Assembly: GCF_021044585.1 (NCBI RefSeq)
Contig: NZ_CP087998.1
Span: forward strand, 1,116,001 to 1,180,000
Origin: Sulfurimonas sp. HSL-3221
GTDB taxonomy: Bacteria; Campylobacterota; Campylobacteria; Campylobacterales; Sulfurimonadaceae
Length of the DNA: 64,000 bases
Reading direction: 5' to 3'
Positions 1-7,652 of the stretch are shown here, one piece after another; position 1 is the first letter of the stretch, and every line of letters starts with the position of its first letter. The position numbers and the translations under genes were made by a program. The notes below the pieces were generated by a model that was not told the origin of the DNA, ran no database searches, and saw nothing but the letters and a program-made list of their open reading frames with translations.

Positions 1-98
1 CCGGCGGTGACTGCTACCGGGGCGCGGACCTTGTTGTCAACGCCGTCTACGACGGCCGCGAAGCGGCGCGCTCCATCGTCAGAAGCCTGCTGAAATAA
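1..98 (+). CDS. gltD: Glutamate synthase small subunit, C-terminal end
   Basis: Only the last 31 codons are in the window, read from base 3 to the TAA at 96-98. The peptide begins GGDCYRGADLVVNAV and continues DGREAARSI. This is the C-terminal FAD-binding signature of the NADPH-dependent glutamate synthase beta subunit and related oxidoreductases (usually G-D-x-R-R-G-x-x-L-V-V-x-A-x-x-x-G-R). The protein would feed electrons from NAD(P)H to the large subunit for glutamate formation. The family call is good. The choice between GltD and a paralogous GltD-like oxidoreductase cannot be made from this fragment. Confidence 0.75.
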   Translation, partial: GGDCYRGADLVVNAVYDGREAARSIVRSLLK

Positions 99-99
99 T

Positions 100-151
100 G
101 GCGCTTTTCAGCGCCGTTTCTCTACCGCTTCCCCTGAGCATTTAGGGGAAG
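100..151 (+). terminator. Two hairpins between gltD and accD
   Basis: Two base after the gltD stop there is a perfect 6-bp stem (GGCGCT 100-105, AGCGCC 110-115) followed by GTTTCT. A second perfect 8-bp stem follows (CTTCCCCT 128-135, AGGGGAAG 144-151). Neither has a long T-tract, so termination strength is uncertain, but the position suits the end of the glt operon. Confidence 0.4.
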
Positions 152-168
152 TCTGGGCACTTTTTCGC

Positions 169-174
169 TACAAT
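169..174 (+). promoter_or_regulatory. Promoter -10 for the accD operon
   Basis: TACAAT lies downstream of a T-rich stretch (161-165) and 46 bp before the accD start. No -35 hexamer is obvious, as is common for the housekeeping sigma factor in Campylobacterota. Confidence 0.5.
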
Positions 175-219
175 TCCCCCAATCAATCAAAACTATTTCC
201 GAACCCCGAAGGATACGTG

Positions 220-1083
220 ATGAACCTTTTCAACCTTTTCGGCGGCACGTCCCGACAGCAGCCTACCAAGAGCGAGGCACCGGCACACTGGGTCAAATGC
301 CCCTCATGCAACTCCCTGATGTACTACAAAGAGGTTGAAAACCAGAACTACGTCTGTCCCAAATGCGGTCACCATATGCGTATCAACGTCGACAAGCGCA
401 TCGAACTGCTTTCGGACGAGGGGAGCTTTGTCGAGTTCGACGCGAACCTTGCGCCGGTCGACCCGCTGAAGTTCGTGGACAAGAAAAGCTACGTCAAACG
501 CCTTGAAGAGGGGGAAAAGAAGACGGGACGCCGCTCCTCCGTTGTCAGCGGCGAATGTACGATGAACGGCGTGAACGTGCAGCTCTGTGTCTTCGACTTC
601 GCCTTTATGGGGGGATCGCTGGGCTCCGTCGAAGGGGAGAAGATCACCCGTGCCATCCACCGCGCCATCGAGAAAAAGCAGGGTGTCGTCATCATCAGCG
701 CCTCGGGCGGGGCGCGGATGCAGGAGAGTACCTACTCCTTGATGCAGATGAGCAAGACCTCCGCCGCTCTGGCACGCCTGGGCGAACACAAACTCCCCTT
801 CATCTCTGTTCTGACCGACCCGACGATGGGCGGGGTCAGCGCCTCGTTCGCGACCCTCGGCGACATCATCATCGCCGAGCCGGGATCGCTCATCGGTTTC
901 GCCGGCCAGCGCGTTATCAAGCAGACGATCGGTTCGGACCTCCCCGAGGGGTTCCAGCGCTCGGAGTTCCTGCTGGAGCACGGCTCCATCGATATGGTCG
1001 TCAACCGTAACGAGCTCAAAGAGACTATCGCGGACCTGATCCGCATGATGCTGCCTGCTTCGGCCGACCATGACGCGCAGTGA
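220..1083 (+). CDS. accD: Acetyl-CoA carboxylase carboxyltransferase subunit beta
   Basis: AccD and AccA form the carboxyltransferase that moves the carboxyl group from biotin-BCCP to acetyl-CoA, giving malonyl-CoA for fatty acid synthesis in the cytoplasm. An N-terminal C4 zinc ribbon is visible at residues 26-52 (CPSC, then CPKCGHHM). The crotonase-like core follows, with SGGARMQES near residue 160 and the GGVSASFA stretch near 205. The length of 287 residues is normal. I place the start at ATG 220, because AAGGA at 209-213 is 6 bp from it. A GTG three bases upstream is too close. The gene overlaps thiE by 14 bp. Confidence 0.96.
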   Translation: MNLFNLFGGTSRQQPTKSEAPAHWVKCPSCNSLMYYKEVENQNYVCPKCGHHMRINVDKRIELLSDEGSFVEFDANLAPVDPLKFVDKKSYVKRLEEGEKKTGRRSSVVSGECTMNGVNVQLCVFDFAFMGGSLGSVEGEKITRAIHRAIEKKQGVVIISASGGARMQESTYSLMQMSKTSAALARLGEHKLPFISVLTDPTMGGVSASFATLGDIIIAEPGSLIGFAGQRVIKQTIGSDLPEGFQRSEFLLEHGSIDMVVNRNELKETIADLIRMMLPASADHDAQ

Positions 1084-1693
1084 AATAGACGCCTTCTTCA
1101 CCTCCCTCCCGTCCAACGCCCTCTACGCCCTCTGCGACCAGGCGTTGCTCGATTCCCATGCCCTTGACCTGGAACCCTATGTCGAAGCCTGCCGCCAGCT
1201 GGACGTCTCGCTGATCCAGTACCGGAACAAAGCTGCGGAGACCGACGTCGTCAAAGCCGCGCTGGAGCGCCTTCGGGGGCTGTGGGACGGGATGCTGATC
1301 ATCAACGACCGCTGGCAGCTCCATGCACTGTGCGACGGCGTGCATGTGGGCCAGGATGATCTGCTTGGAATCGGTGCAGATGCCGCCGCAGCGGTGCAAT
1401 CTCTGCGCCGGGAAGTGGGCAGCAACTGCGTCATCGGCCTCTCCACCCATAATGCCACGGAGATCGCGACGGCCAACACGCTCGGGATCGATTACATCGG
1501 GCTGGGAGCCTTCCGGGCGACGGGAACCAAAACGGATGCGGCGGTCCTGGGCGAAGACCTGGATACCCTGGCGTCTGCCTCCGTCCACCCGGTCGCGGCT
1601 ATCGGCGGGGTCGGCTTTGAGGACCGCTTTGCCCATGCGCGGATGCGGGTGATGGGCAGTGCGATCATTGCGGAGGCGCAGCGATGGAAGTGA
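1070..1693 (+). CDS. thiE: Thiamine phosphate synthase
   Basis: ThiE joins the pyrimidine (HMP-PP) and thiazole (THZ-P) halves of thiamine into thiamine monophosphate. The 207-residue TIM barrel shows IQYRNK (pyrophosphate region), [21 protein letters not shown] and the late loop AIGGV, in the order of the family. The start ATG lies inside the 3' end of accD and the stop overlaps rlmH by 10 bp, so the three genes are translationally linked. The sequence is somewhat divergent (for example [12 protein letters not shown] where a GPifpT-K motif is usual), but the order of motifs is convincing. Confidence 0.87.
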   Translation: MTRSEIDAFFTSLPSNALYALCDQALLDSHALDLEPYVEACRQLDVSLIQYRNKAAETDVVKAALERLRGLWDGMLIINDRWQLHALCDGVHVGQDDLLGIGADAAAAVQSLRREVGSNCVIGLSTHNATEIATANTLGIDYIGLGAFRATGTKTDAAVLGEDLDTLASASVHPVAAIGGVGFEDRFAHARMRVMGSAIIAEAQRWK

Positions 1694-2142
1694 CCCTCTA
1701 TTCCATCGCCAAAAAAGAGCGGTCCATCTACGATCCGTTATACAAAGAACTTATAAAAATGAGTTCGCGCTTCGCCAAGGTCAATGACGTCGAAATTTTC
1801 GGCAAAAACGTCACCAAAGCACACACAATAGGCGAAGAGGCCGCAAAACAGGCCTATACGGAGAGTCTTGAGCCCTATTTAAACCGTGGATATTCGATTG
1901 CGTTGCATCCTGATGGAAAATTAATCGACAGTTTCGAATTCAGTAAGCTCCTTAGTGATAAAATGTCGGTGCAATTTTATATCGGAGGGGCGTTCGGATT
2001 CGAAGACGCGTTTCTTCGGCGCTGCGACAAGGTGATCAGCCTGTCGCCGCTGACGATGAGCCACAAGATCGCCAAGGCGGTCCTGCTGGAACAGATCTAC
2101 CGCGGATTCACGATCCTGAACAACCACCCCTACCACAAATAA
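1684..2142 (+). CDS. rlmH: 23S rRNA pseudouridine-1915 N3-methyltransferase
   Basis: RlmH is a SPOUT-class SAM-dependent enzyme that methylates pseudouridine 1915 in helix 69 of 23S rRNA in assembled ribosomes. Family marks are [13 protein letters not shown], the knot motif IGGAFGF near residue 98, and the C-terminal [14 protein letters not shown] and [11 protein letters not shown] followed by NHPYHK. The 152-residue length is typical. The base composition of the first half (1740-1970) is more AT-rich than in neighbouring genes. It overlaps thiE and is followed after 8 bp by the DksA-like gene. Confidence 0.95.
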   Translation: MEVTLYSIAKKERSIYDPLYKELIKMSSRFAKVNDVEIFGKNVTKAHTIGEEAAKQAYTESLEPYLNRGYSIALHPDGKLIDSFEFSKLLSDKMSVQFYIGGAFGFEDAFLRRCDKVISLSPLTMSHKIAKAVLLEQIYRGFTILNNHPYHK

Positions 2143-2150
2143 GGACACCC

Positions 2151-2507
2151 GTGCAAAACAGCGAACTGTCATATTTCGAGGAGATTCTGCGCGCACGCAA
2201 AGCGCAGATCATGAAGAACATTTCCGGCGTCGAGGCGGAACTGGACGGTCTGAGCGACGTTGAAATGAACGACGAAGGCGATTACGCCGCCATCAGCAAC
2301 GACAATATGGTTGATACCGCGATCGGGACACAGCAGGGGACCGAACTGCTCGAGATCGAACTGGCGCTGAGCAAGATCAGCGCAGGCACCTACGGCATCT
2401 GCGAGATGTGCGAGGAGCCGATCAGTTTTGCGCGTCTCAAAGTGAAGCCGCATGCGCGTTTTTGCATTGACTGCAGGGAGATTGCCGAGAAGAACAGCGC
2501 CAAGTAA
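2151..2507 (+). CDS. dksA: DksA/TraR-family zinc-finger protein
   Basis: DksA-type proteins bind in the RNA polymerase secondary channel and, with ppGpp, reset transcription of ribosomal and biosynthetic genes. The 118-residue protein has an N-terminal coiled coil (residues 1-75) and a C-terminal C4 zinc finger, CEMCEEPI and CIDCREIAEK, with the family's intervening ARLKVKPHARF. It is shorter than classical DksA and closer to the size of the short DksA-like proteins. It has a GTG start at 2151, preceded by AAGGACACCC. The acidic DVEMNDEGDYA segment lies at the tip region of the coiled coil. Confidence 0.88.
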   Translation: MQNSELSYFEEILRARKAQIMKNISGVEAELDGLSDVEMNDEGDYAAISNDNMVDTAIGTQQGTELLEIELALSKISAGTYGICEMCEEPISFARLKVKPHARFCIDCREIAEKNSAK

Positions 2508-2516
2508 GGGGGACGC

Positions 2517-3566
2517 ATGTATATCAAACGCTACAGTATCGCCGCACTGCTGCTGATCTTTATGCTCGGATGGTTCGTCTACGGTTTCGTATCGAAAGAG
2601 AGCATCCACATCGAGCTGCTGGGCATTATGCTCCCGTCACTGCCGGTCGCCGTGTGGGTCGCCCTGGCGATGCTGCTGCTCTATGCCGGCACCCTTGCTC
2701 ATATGCTCTTCTACTCCGTTGTCGGCAGCGTACGCCTGCGCAAGTACGAAAAGGATTACGCCCACCTGCTCGACGCGGTCGCCGACGCCTTCTTGCAAAA
2801 AGAGGATCGCCGACACGCTTTTAAAACGGAGCGCTACGCGCTGATGGGCGAGATCGCCGATCACTCCCGGATGCTGCCCGATGAGAACCTTGAGGGGATC
2901 GAACATCCCAAACTCGGGGCGATCATCCAGGCGATCCAGCTGATCGAGAAGGGCGAAAGCGCCGACCTCAAGCGTTTCAACCTCCCCAGCGGCAATCCCC
3001 TGGTGCGCCAGAACCATATCAACCAGCTGGCCGAAGGCAAACTCGATGCGGAAACGGTCCTCTCGAAACCTGAACGCTACGATGCGGCGATCCACGCGCT
3101 GGCCTTCGAGCAGCTCAGCGTCTTCGCGCCGCTGCATATTTTGGAGAAGTACCGCCCTTACATGACCTTCAAAGCGGCCCTCTCCATCGTCAACCGCATC
3201 AACGCCGAGGAGAACACCCTCTCCGTGCCGAACGCGACGGTGGTGGACTTCGTCACCCGGATCGAAGGGCTCTCCTCGCTGGATTACCTCTACCTCGGCG
3301 TCGTGATGGGCGAGCATATGCTCCCCGAGCAGCGCATCGCCGTCTTCGAGATGCTCTCGGACAACGACGACAAGGCCCTGGACGGCTACCTCTTTACGCT
3401 CTTCGACCTCGAGATGGTCGACCGGGCCAAAGAGCTGCTGCACATCACGGCGGAGAACGAATACGTTCTGTTCAAAGCCTACGCCGATCTCAAGGCGTGC
3501 AACAAGCATTATGACGTCAAGCGTTTTGCGAACATGATGCTGCAGAATTATTCTCCGAAGGCCTGA
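2517..3566 (+). CDS. Conserved membrane-anchored protein of unknown function
   Basis: The protein has 349 residues. Two hydrophobic segments (about 8-27 and 36-65) lie at the N-terminus, followed by a soluble, largely helical region rich in acidic residues. I see no catalytic motif. A good ribosome site (AAGGGGG, 2507-2513) precedes ATG 2517, 9 bp after the dksA stop, so it is probably co-transcribed. The C-terminal half looks like repeated helical hairpins, perhaps a scaffold. The stop codon (3564-3566) lies inside the stem-loop described next. I do not recognise the family by name. Confidence 0.75.
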   Translation: MYIKRYSIAALLLIFMLGWFVYGFVSKESIHIELLGIMLPSLPVAVWVALAMLLLYAGTLAHMLFYSVVGSVRLRKYEKDYAHLLDAVADAFLQKEDRRHAFKTERYALMGEIADHSRMLPDENLEGIEHPKLGAIIQAIQLIEKGESADLKRFNLPSGNPLVRQNHINQLAEGKLDAETVLSKPERYDAAIHALAFEQLSVFAPLHILEKYRPYMTFKAALSIVNRINAEENTLSVPNATVVDFVTRIEGLSSLDYLYLGVVMGEHMLPEQRIAVFEMLSDNDDKALDGYLFTLFDLEMVDRAKELLHITAENEYVLFKAYADLKACNKHYDVKRFANMMLQNYSPKA

Positions 3567-3578
3567 CAGGCCTTCGGA
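3554..3578 (+). terminator. Strong stem-loop at the end of the accD operon
   Basis: An 11-bp perfect inverted repeat (CCGAAGGCCT arm at 3555-3564, AGGCCTTCGG at 3568-3577, plus one flanking T-A pair) encloses a 3-nt loop. The stop codon of the preceding gene forms part of the stem and loop. No T-tract follows. Confidence 0.55.
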
Positions 3579-3597
3579 ACTTATACGGCAGCCGGGC

Positions 3598-3708
3598 AAA
3601 ACAAGGGTACCGCTCGCGTAGCGATGTTTCCTCGAAAACAAGGGTACCGCTCGCGTAGCGATGTTTCCTCGAAAACAAGGGTACCGCTCGCGTAGCGATG
3701 TTTCCTCG
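3598..3708. repeat. Three tandem 37-bp direct repeats
   Basis: Three copies of a 37-bp unit run head to tail with no spacer (3598-3634, 3635-3671, 3672-3708) and I see no differences between them. Each unit carries an internal inverted repeat around CGCTCGCGTAGCG, and the unit junctions can also fold (TGTTT with AAACA). There are no spacers, so this is not a CRISPR array. The reading frames across it are repeat artefacts. Confidence 0.95.
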
Positions 3709-3810
3709 AAAGCCCGGACACCTACGCTGACGCTGAGTCCTCCTCGGCGGAGAGCTCGTACCCCAAGGGCACTTCTTCCAGAGCGCACACTTTCTCACCC
3801 CGTTTTTTGC

Positions 3811-3816
3811 TAAAAT
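3811..3816 (+). promoter_or_regulatory. Promoter -10 of dusB, leaderless arrangement
   Basis: TAAAAT is followed by exactly 6 nt and then the dusB ATG at 3823. A T-run (3803-3808) lies just upstream. Transcription would start at or next to the A of the ATG, and no Shine-Dalgarno sequence is present. Confidence 0.6.
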
Positions 3817-3822
3817 ACGCGT

Positions 3823-4821
3823 ATGATTTTAAAAGACATTCTTGATTTCTCCAAACCTCTATATGTCCTCGCGCCCCTGGCGGGCTATACCGATCTGCCG
3901 TTTCGCAGCGTCGTGAAAAAGTTCGGCGCGGATCTCACCGTCAGCGAGATGCTCAGCTCCAACGCCCTGGCCTACGGCTCGCAGAAGACCCTCAAGATGC
4001 TCGAGCGCAGTCCCAACGAGGACCCTTATTCGGTCCAGATCGCCGGGGCCGATACGGAGATCGTCCGCCGCGCCGTCGAGATCCTCAACGCGCAGGATGA
4101 CATCGACATCATCGACCTCAACTGCGGCTGCCCCGTCCCCAAGGTCGTCAGCCACGGGTCGGGCAGCTCTCTGCTCAAAGACCTGCCGCAGATGGGGCGG
4201 ATCATCGAGACCATCAAATCAACGTCGAACAAGCCGCTCACCTCGGTCAAAATCCGCCTGGGATTTGCCGAGAAGAATCACCTCGAGATCGCAAGGATCG
4301 TCGAGGAGAGCGGGGCGGACTTCCTCGCCGTGCACGGGCGGACCCGGGCGGGCAAGTTCAAGGCGGAGGTCGACTACGACGCCATTGCCGAGATCAAGCA
4401 GGCGGTCTCCATCCCCGTGATCGCCAACGGCGACATCGACAGCTACGAGAAGGCGCAGTGGGTGCTGGAGCATACCAAGGCTGACGGCGTCATGATCGGC
4501 CGCGGCGCCGTCGGCGCGCCGTGGATCTTCCACCAGCTCAAAACGGGCAGCGCGACCATCGACCCGATGATCCGCTACGAGATCATCATGGAGCATTACG
4601 ACCGCATGATCGAGTTTTACGGCGCGCGGGGGGTCCCGATGTTCCGAAAACATATCCATACCTACTCCAAGGGGTACGCCGGTGCCTCCGCCCTGCGCAA
4701 CGACGTCAACCGCATCGACGACGTGGCGGCGTTTAGGAGCCTCATCGATGGCTTTTTCAAAGAGAGCCGCTACGTCGGGGAGGCGACGGAGGCGTCGTCG
4801 ATCGCCTGCGCTTACGAATAG
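3823..4821 (+). CDS. dusB: tRNA-dihydrouridine synthase, DusB family
   Basis: An FMN enzyme that reduces specific uridines in the tRNA D-loop with NADPH. The TIM barrel begins with APLAGYTDLPFR (residues 17-28). LNCGCPVPKV near residue 104 holds the catalytic cysteine, HGRTRAGKF follows near 170, and the FMN-phosphate loops IANGDI and MIGRGAVGAPW come near 205 and 225. The 332-residue length fits. The ATG at 3823 is the only start that keeps the whole barrel. It has no ribosome binding site and lies 6 nt after a -10 element, so a leaderless mRNA is likely. Confidence 0.93.
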   Translation: MILKDILDFSKPLYVLAPLAGYTDLPFRSVVKKFGADLTVSEMLSSNALAYGSQKTLKMLERSPNEDPYSVQIAGADTEIVRRAVEILNAQDDIDIIDLNCGCPVPKVVSHGSGSSLLKDLPQMGRIIETIKSTSNKPLTSVKIRLGFAEKNHLEIARIVEESGADFLAVHGRTRAGKFKAEVDYDAIAEIKQAVSIPVIANGDIDSYEKAQWVLEHTKADGVMIGRGAVGAPWIFHQLKTGSATIDPMIRYEIIMEHYDRMIEFYGARGVPMFRKHIHTYSKGYAGASALRNDVNRIDDVAAFRSLIDGFFKESRYVGEATEASSIACAYE

Positions 4822-4835
4822 GCTGAGGGGCTTTT

Positions 4836-4868
4836 CCTAACACTTCCCTAACACTGGCGTGCTACACT
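4836..4868 (+). promoter_or_regulatory. Promoter with 11-bp spaced direct repeats upstream of the response regulator
   Basis: CCTAACACT occurs at 4836-4844 and again at 4847-4855, exactly 11 bp apart. It is followed by the -10 TACACT at 4863-4868. Tandem half-sites on one helical turn are typical of OmpR/PhoB-family regulators, and here they cover the -35 region. Autoregulation by the downstream regulator is an inference. Confidence 0.55.
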
Positions 4869-4892
4869 CACTGCAAAGGGGAGGAGAAACGC

Positions 4893-5546
4893 ATGCGAAT
4901 CCTGATGCTGGAGGACGATGCCGTCCTCGCCGAACTGGTCGGCGGCTACCTCTCCCGCCATTTCCGTGTCGATATCGTCTCCGAACTGGGCGATGCACTG
5001 GCGTATATCGAGCGTTACTGCTACAGTGTCGTCCTGCTCGACCGCAATATAAACGGGGTCGACGTGGGCATGTCGCTGATCGAAAAGATCAAGCAGCGAA
5101 GCAGCGAAACGGGAGTGATCGTTGTCAGCGCCTACGACGCCATCGCGGAGAAGATCGCGGGGCTTAACCTGGGGGCGGACGATTACCTCGACAAACCCTT
5201 TGACAACGCGGAACTGCTGGCGAGGGTGCATGCGCTGGCGCGCCGACACCAGGGAGCGCCCCATGTCGAAGTATGCGGCCTGACATGTGATATGCTGGGC
5301 CGCTCCATCCGCAGCGCGGGGGAGGAGATCGTACTCAGCCGCAAAGAGAATGACCTCTTCTTCTACCTTCTTTCGAAGCAGGGGCAGATCATCTCCAAGG
5401 ACGAACTGCTCGACGCCCTCTACGTCAATCCGCAGAATATCGCCTCCAACACCATCGACGCGACGGTCAAGAACATCCGCAAAAAACTGCCCAAAGCGAT
5501 TATCAAGACCGTCAAGACGCGGGGGTACGTCATTGAAAGGGAGTAG
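4893..5546 (+). CDS. OmpR/PhoB-family response regulator
   Basis: The receiver domain (residues 1-115) has the acidic pair in LMLEDDAVL, the phospho-acceptor Asp in VLLDRNING (near residue 50), and the conserved Lys in YLDKPFDNAE. The winged-helix DNA-binding domain (about 125-217) contains LSRKENDLFFYLLS and ends VKTRGYVIERE. A strong ribosome site, GGGGAGGAG, precedes ATG 4893. It overlaps the sensor kinase gene and is probably paired with it. The upstream 11-bp direct repeats may be its own target. The signal is unknown. Confidence 0.92.
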   Translation: MRILMLEDDAVLAELVGGYLSRHFRVDIVSELGDALAYIERYCYSVVLLDRNINGVDVGMSLIEKIKQRSSETGVIVVSAYDAIAEKIAGLNLGADDYLDKPFDNAELLARVHALARRHQGAPHVEVCGLTCDMLGRSIRSAGEEIVLSRKENDLFFYLLSKQGQIISKDELLDALYVNPQNIASNTIDATVKNIRKKLPKAIIKTVKTRGYVIERE

Positions 5547-6771
5547 AAGCCTGCAGCGGATGGTCATTTCGTACTTTCTGCTCAGCAGCGTCGTCACCTT
5601 CGCACTGCTCGGGAGCTATGTCGTCTACCGCTACCACGCCGAGCTTAAACGCAATCTGCGGCAGTCGCTGATCGTGTTGTCCGAGGACGTCGTCCGCCAT
5701 AAATTCTACCTGAACGACGCCGAAACGATCCGACAGAACTTCCATCTGCTCGAAGCCTACCACAGCGCACCCTTCGTCGATCACTTTGACGATCTGACCT
5801 TCACAATGACCGAGACCCTGCCGCCGGAAGCGGAGGAGGTCGCCGTCGTCTCCGTACTGCCCGACGGCCGCTACCTGAAGGTGCGTTCGAATACCCTGCG
5901 GATCGAACAAAAAAGCCGTGACCTCGCCCTGCACCTGGCGGCCGTATTCGGGCTTTTCCTGCTGCTGTTCGTCCTGCTGTTCTGGTTATATCTGACGCGG
6001 CTGCTGCGCCCGCTGCACTGCCTGGTAGGCTACTGCCGCTCCGGTGCCGGGGATGAAAAAGCGCTGCCGTCGTGCAGCGGTCCGGCGGAAGTCAACGAGC
6101 TGAAACATGCGATCATCGCTTTGCAGCGTGCCAACCGGTCGCTCTGCCGGGAAAAACAGAACATCTTCAAGGAGGCGGCGCACGAGATCAAAGCGCCCAT
6201 CGCCGTGCTCAAAGCGCGTCTGTCGCTCTTCGCCGAGGATGACGCCTTCGAAAAAGTGCGTTTCGTCGCCGAGAGCGAAGCGGACATCGCGACGGTCAGC
6301 AGCAAGCTCAAAGAGCTGATCTTCCTCAAAGAGATCGAGTGGGATATGCGCAAGGGGAGGGAGGACGTGCCGATGCAGGAGCAGTGTCGGCTGATGCAGC
6401 AGGTCTTCCAGCCGATTCTGGAGAAGAAAGGGTTGACGATCGTGTCGAACTTCGAGGAGGATTTCACCCTCTACATCCACAAAGCGGCGATTCTAAAGGT
6501 GCTGCAGGCCGTCTTTGAAAACATCTTCATGCATACGAAGAACGACACCGCCATCCGCACGATCGTCGATCCGGACAAAAAGCGGCTGGAGATCGTCAAC
6601 GAGATCGGCACCAAAAGCGACGAGACCCTTTTTAGTTCCCGCATCGGGTCCCGGATGATCAACCGTCTCGCCGACAAACTGGGGTACCGTTATGAGACCC
6701 GAAAGCATGATGGCCGCTTCAGCACGCTGATCACCTTCGATGCGGTCGAGCAGGAGCGTGATGCGCAGTAG
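5533..6771 (+). CDS. Sensor histidine kinase partner of the response regulator
   Basis: The 412-residue protein has a transmembrane helix near residue 12-30, a periplasmic region of about 100 residues, a second helix (about 135-155) and then a HisKA-like segment, EAAHEIKAPIAVLKARLSLF, with the phospho-accepting His. The ATPase half is degenerate. An N-box-like FENIFMHTKN is present, but the DxGxG and GxGxG glycine boxes are not recognisable. I chose TTG 5533, which overlaps the regulator stop by 14 bp. ATG 5560 is the alternative. Degenerate ATP-binding domains occur in some campylobacterial kinases, so activity is uncertain. Confidence 0.8.
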   Translation: MKGSRSLQRMVISYFLLSSVVTFALLGSYVVYRYHAELKRNLRQSLIVLSEDVVRHKFYLNDAETIRQNFHLLEAYHSAPFVDHFDDLTFTMTETLPPEAEEVAVVSVLPDGRYLKVRSNTLRIEQKSRDLALHLAAVFGLFLLLFVLLFWLYLTRLLRPLHCLVGYCRSGAGDEKALPSCSGPAEVNELKHAIIALQRANRSLCREKQNIFKEAAHEIKAPIAVLKARLSLFAEDDAFEKVRFVAESEADIATVSSKLKELIFLKEIEWDMRKGREDVPMQEQCRLMQQVFQPILEKKGLTIVSNFEEDFTLYIHKAAILKVLQAVFENIFMHTKNDTAIRTIVDPDKKRLEIVNEIGTKSDETLFSSRIGSRMINRLADKLGYRYETRKHDGRFSTLITFDAVEQERDAQ

Positions 6772-6781
6772 CGTCACCCTT

Positions 6782-6802
6782 GCGGCGGCATGCTGCCGTC
6801 GC
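6782..6802 (+). terminator. Hairpin after the two-component genes
   Basis: GCGGCGGCA (6782-6790) pairs with TGCCGTCGC (6794-6802) with one mismatch and a 3-nt loop. It starts 10 bp after the kinase stop. No T-tract follows, so the role as terminator is tentative. Confidence 0.35.
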
Positions 6803-6831
6803 TTCACCGCAGATTGACTCTGCGAACTCCT

Positions 6832-6872
6832 TTACAGATGTAACCCCCACTTTACCGTGCCTCCTGTATAAT
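6832..6872 (+). promoter_or_regulatory. Promoter and palindrome upstream of the TauE/SafE gene
   Basis: TATAAT at 6867-6872 is a consensus -10, 27 bp before the start codon. Upstream lies the small dyad TTACA-GA-TGTAA (6832-6843), centred about 42 bp before the predicted transcription start. That is a typical place for an activator, but the binding protein is unknown. Confidence 0.5.
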
Positions 6873-6899
6873 CGCGCGAATCAACACACGGGGCGGCAG

Positions 6900-7652
6900 A
6901 TGGCAGAGATTATCGAACTTGTATTTTTGGGCATTGGCGTCGGCGCGCTGTCGGGCTTTTTCGGTATCGGCGGCGGGACGATCCTGGTCCCCGCACTGCT
7001 CTTCATCGGCTTCGACATGAAGAGCGCCGTCGGTATCTCCGTCGTGCAGATGGTCTTCAGCTCCATCTACGGCAGCTACCTGAACCTGAAAAAGGGTACT
7101 CTCGACGTCAAGATGGTCCTGGCTATCGGTGTCGGGGGCGCGGTCGGGGCCCTGGGAAGCAGCTTCATCGTCAGCGCCCTTTCCGGACGCACGCTCGAGT
7201 GGATCTTCATGGGCTTTGTGCTCTTTGCCCTGGGGCGGCTCTTTTTCAAGACCGTCGATCACGACCAGGAGATCAAAAAAGCGCACCCGGTGCTGCTCTT
7301 CGTCATCGGCCTGCTGCTGGGGGCTTTCTCCATCTCCATCGGTGTCGGGGGCTCCATTCTGCTGGTGCCTATTCTGGCAGGCTTCTTGCATGTGCCGCTC
7401 AAGAATGCCATCTCCGCCGGCCTCTTCTTTGTCGTCTTCTCCTCCATCTCTGGGCTCATCAGCCTCTCGGCGGGCGGCTACGTCGACTACTACCACGGCG
7501 TCATTATCGGGGTCGCGTCGATGGCGGGAGTCTTCGGCGGAATCTGGCTCAAGCACGTTGTGCCGGTCAAACAACACAAACTCCTGATGATCGCCTTCTA
7601 CCTGGTGGTCATCGGATACTTCTTCTACAGATTGGTGGTGAAGCATGGATAA
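6900..7652 (+). CDS. TauE/SafE-family (DUF81) membrane transporter
   Basis: This 250-residue integral membrane protein has about eight hydrophobic segments in two homologous halves. The duplicated family motif is clear: GALSGFFGIGGGTILVPAL near residue 15 and LLLGAFSISIGVGGSILLVP near 138. Members export or import sulfur-containing anions such as sulfite, sulfoacetate or thiosulfate-linked compounds. The substrate cannot be read from sequence. Start ATG 6900 follows GGGGCGGCAG. An in-frame extension upstream would cross the promoter and is unlikely. It overlaps uvrA by 8 bp, an unusual coupling of a transporter to DNA repair. Confidence 0.88.
   Translation: MAEIIELVFLGIGVGALSGFFGIGGGTILVPALLFIGFDMKSAVGISVVQMVFSSIYGSYLNLKKGTLDVKMVLAIGVGGAVGALGSSFIVSALSGRTLEWIFMGFVLFALGRLFFKTVDHDQEIKKAHPVLLFVIGLLLGAFSISIGVGGSILLVPILAGFLHVPLKNAISAGLFFVVFSSISGLISLSAGGYVDYYHGVIIGVASMAGVFGGIWLKHVVPVKQHKLLMIAFYLVVIGYFFYRLVVKHG

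Noticed and set aside
3598-3708. CRISPR array
   Set aside because: The 37-bp units abut directly with no spacers, and no cas genes are nearby.
5287-5532. Extension of the histidine kinase upstream to 5287
   Set aside because: It overlaps the response regulator in another frame and encodes a Ser/Arg-rich shadow peptide; a TTG at 5533 or ATG at 5560 gives a normal kinase N-terminus.
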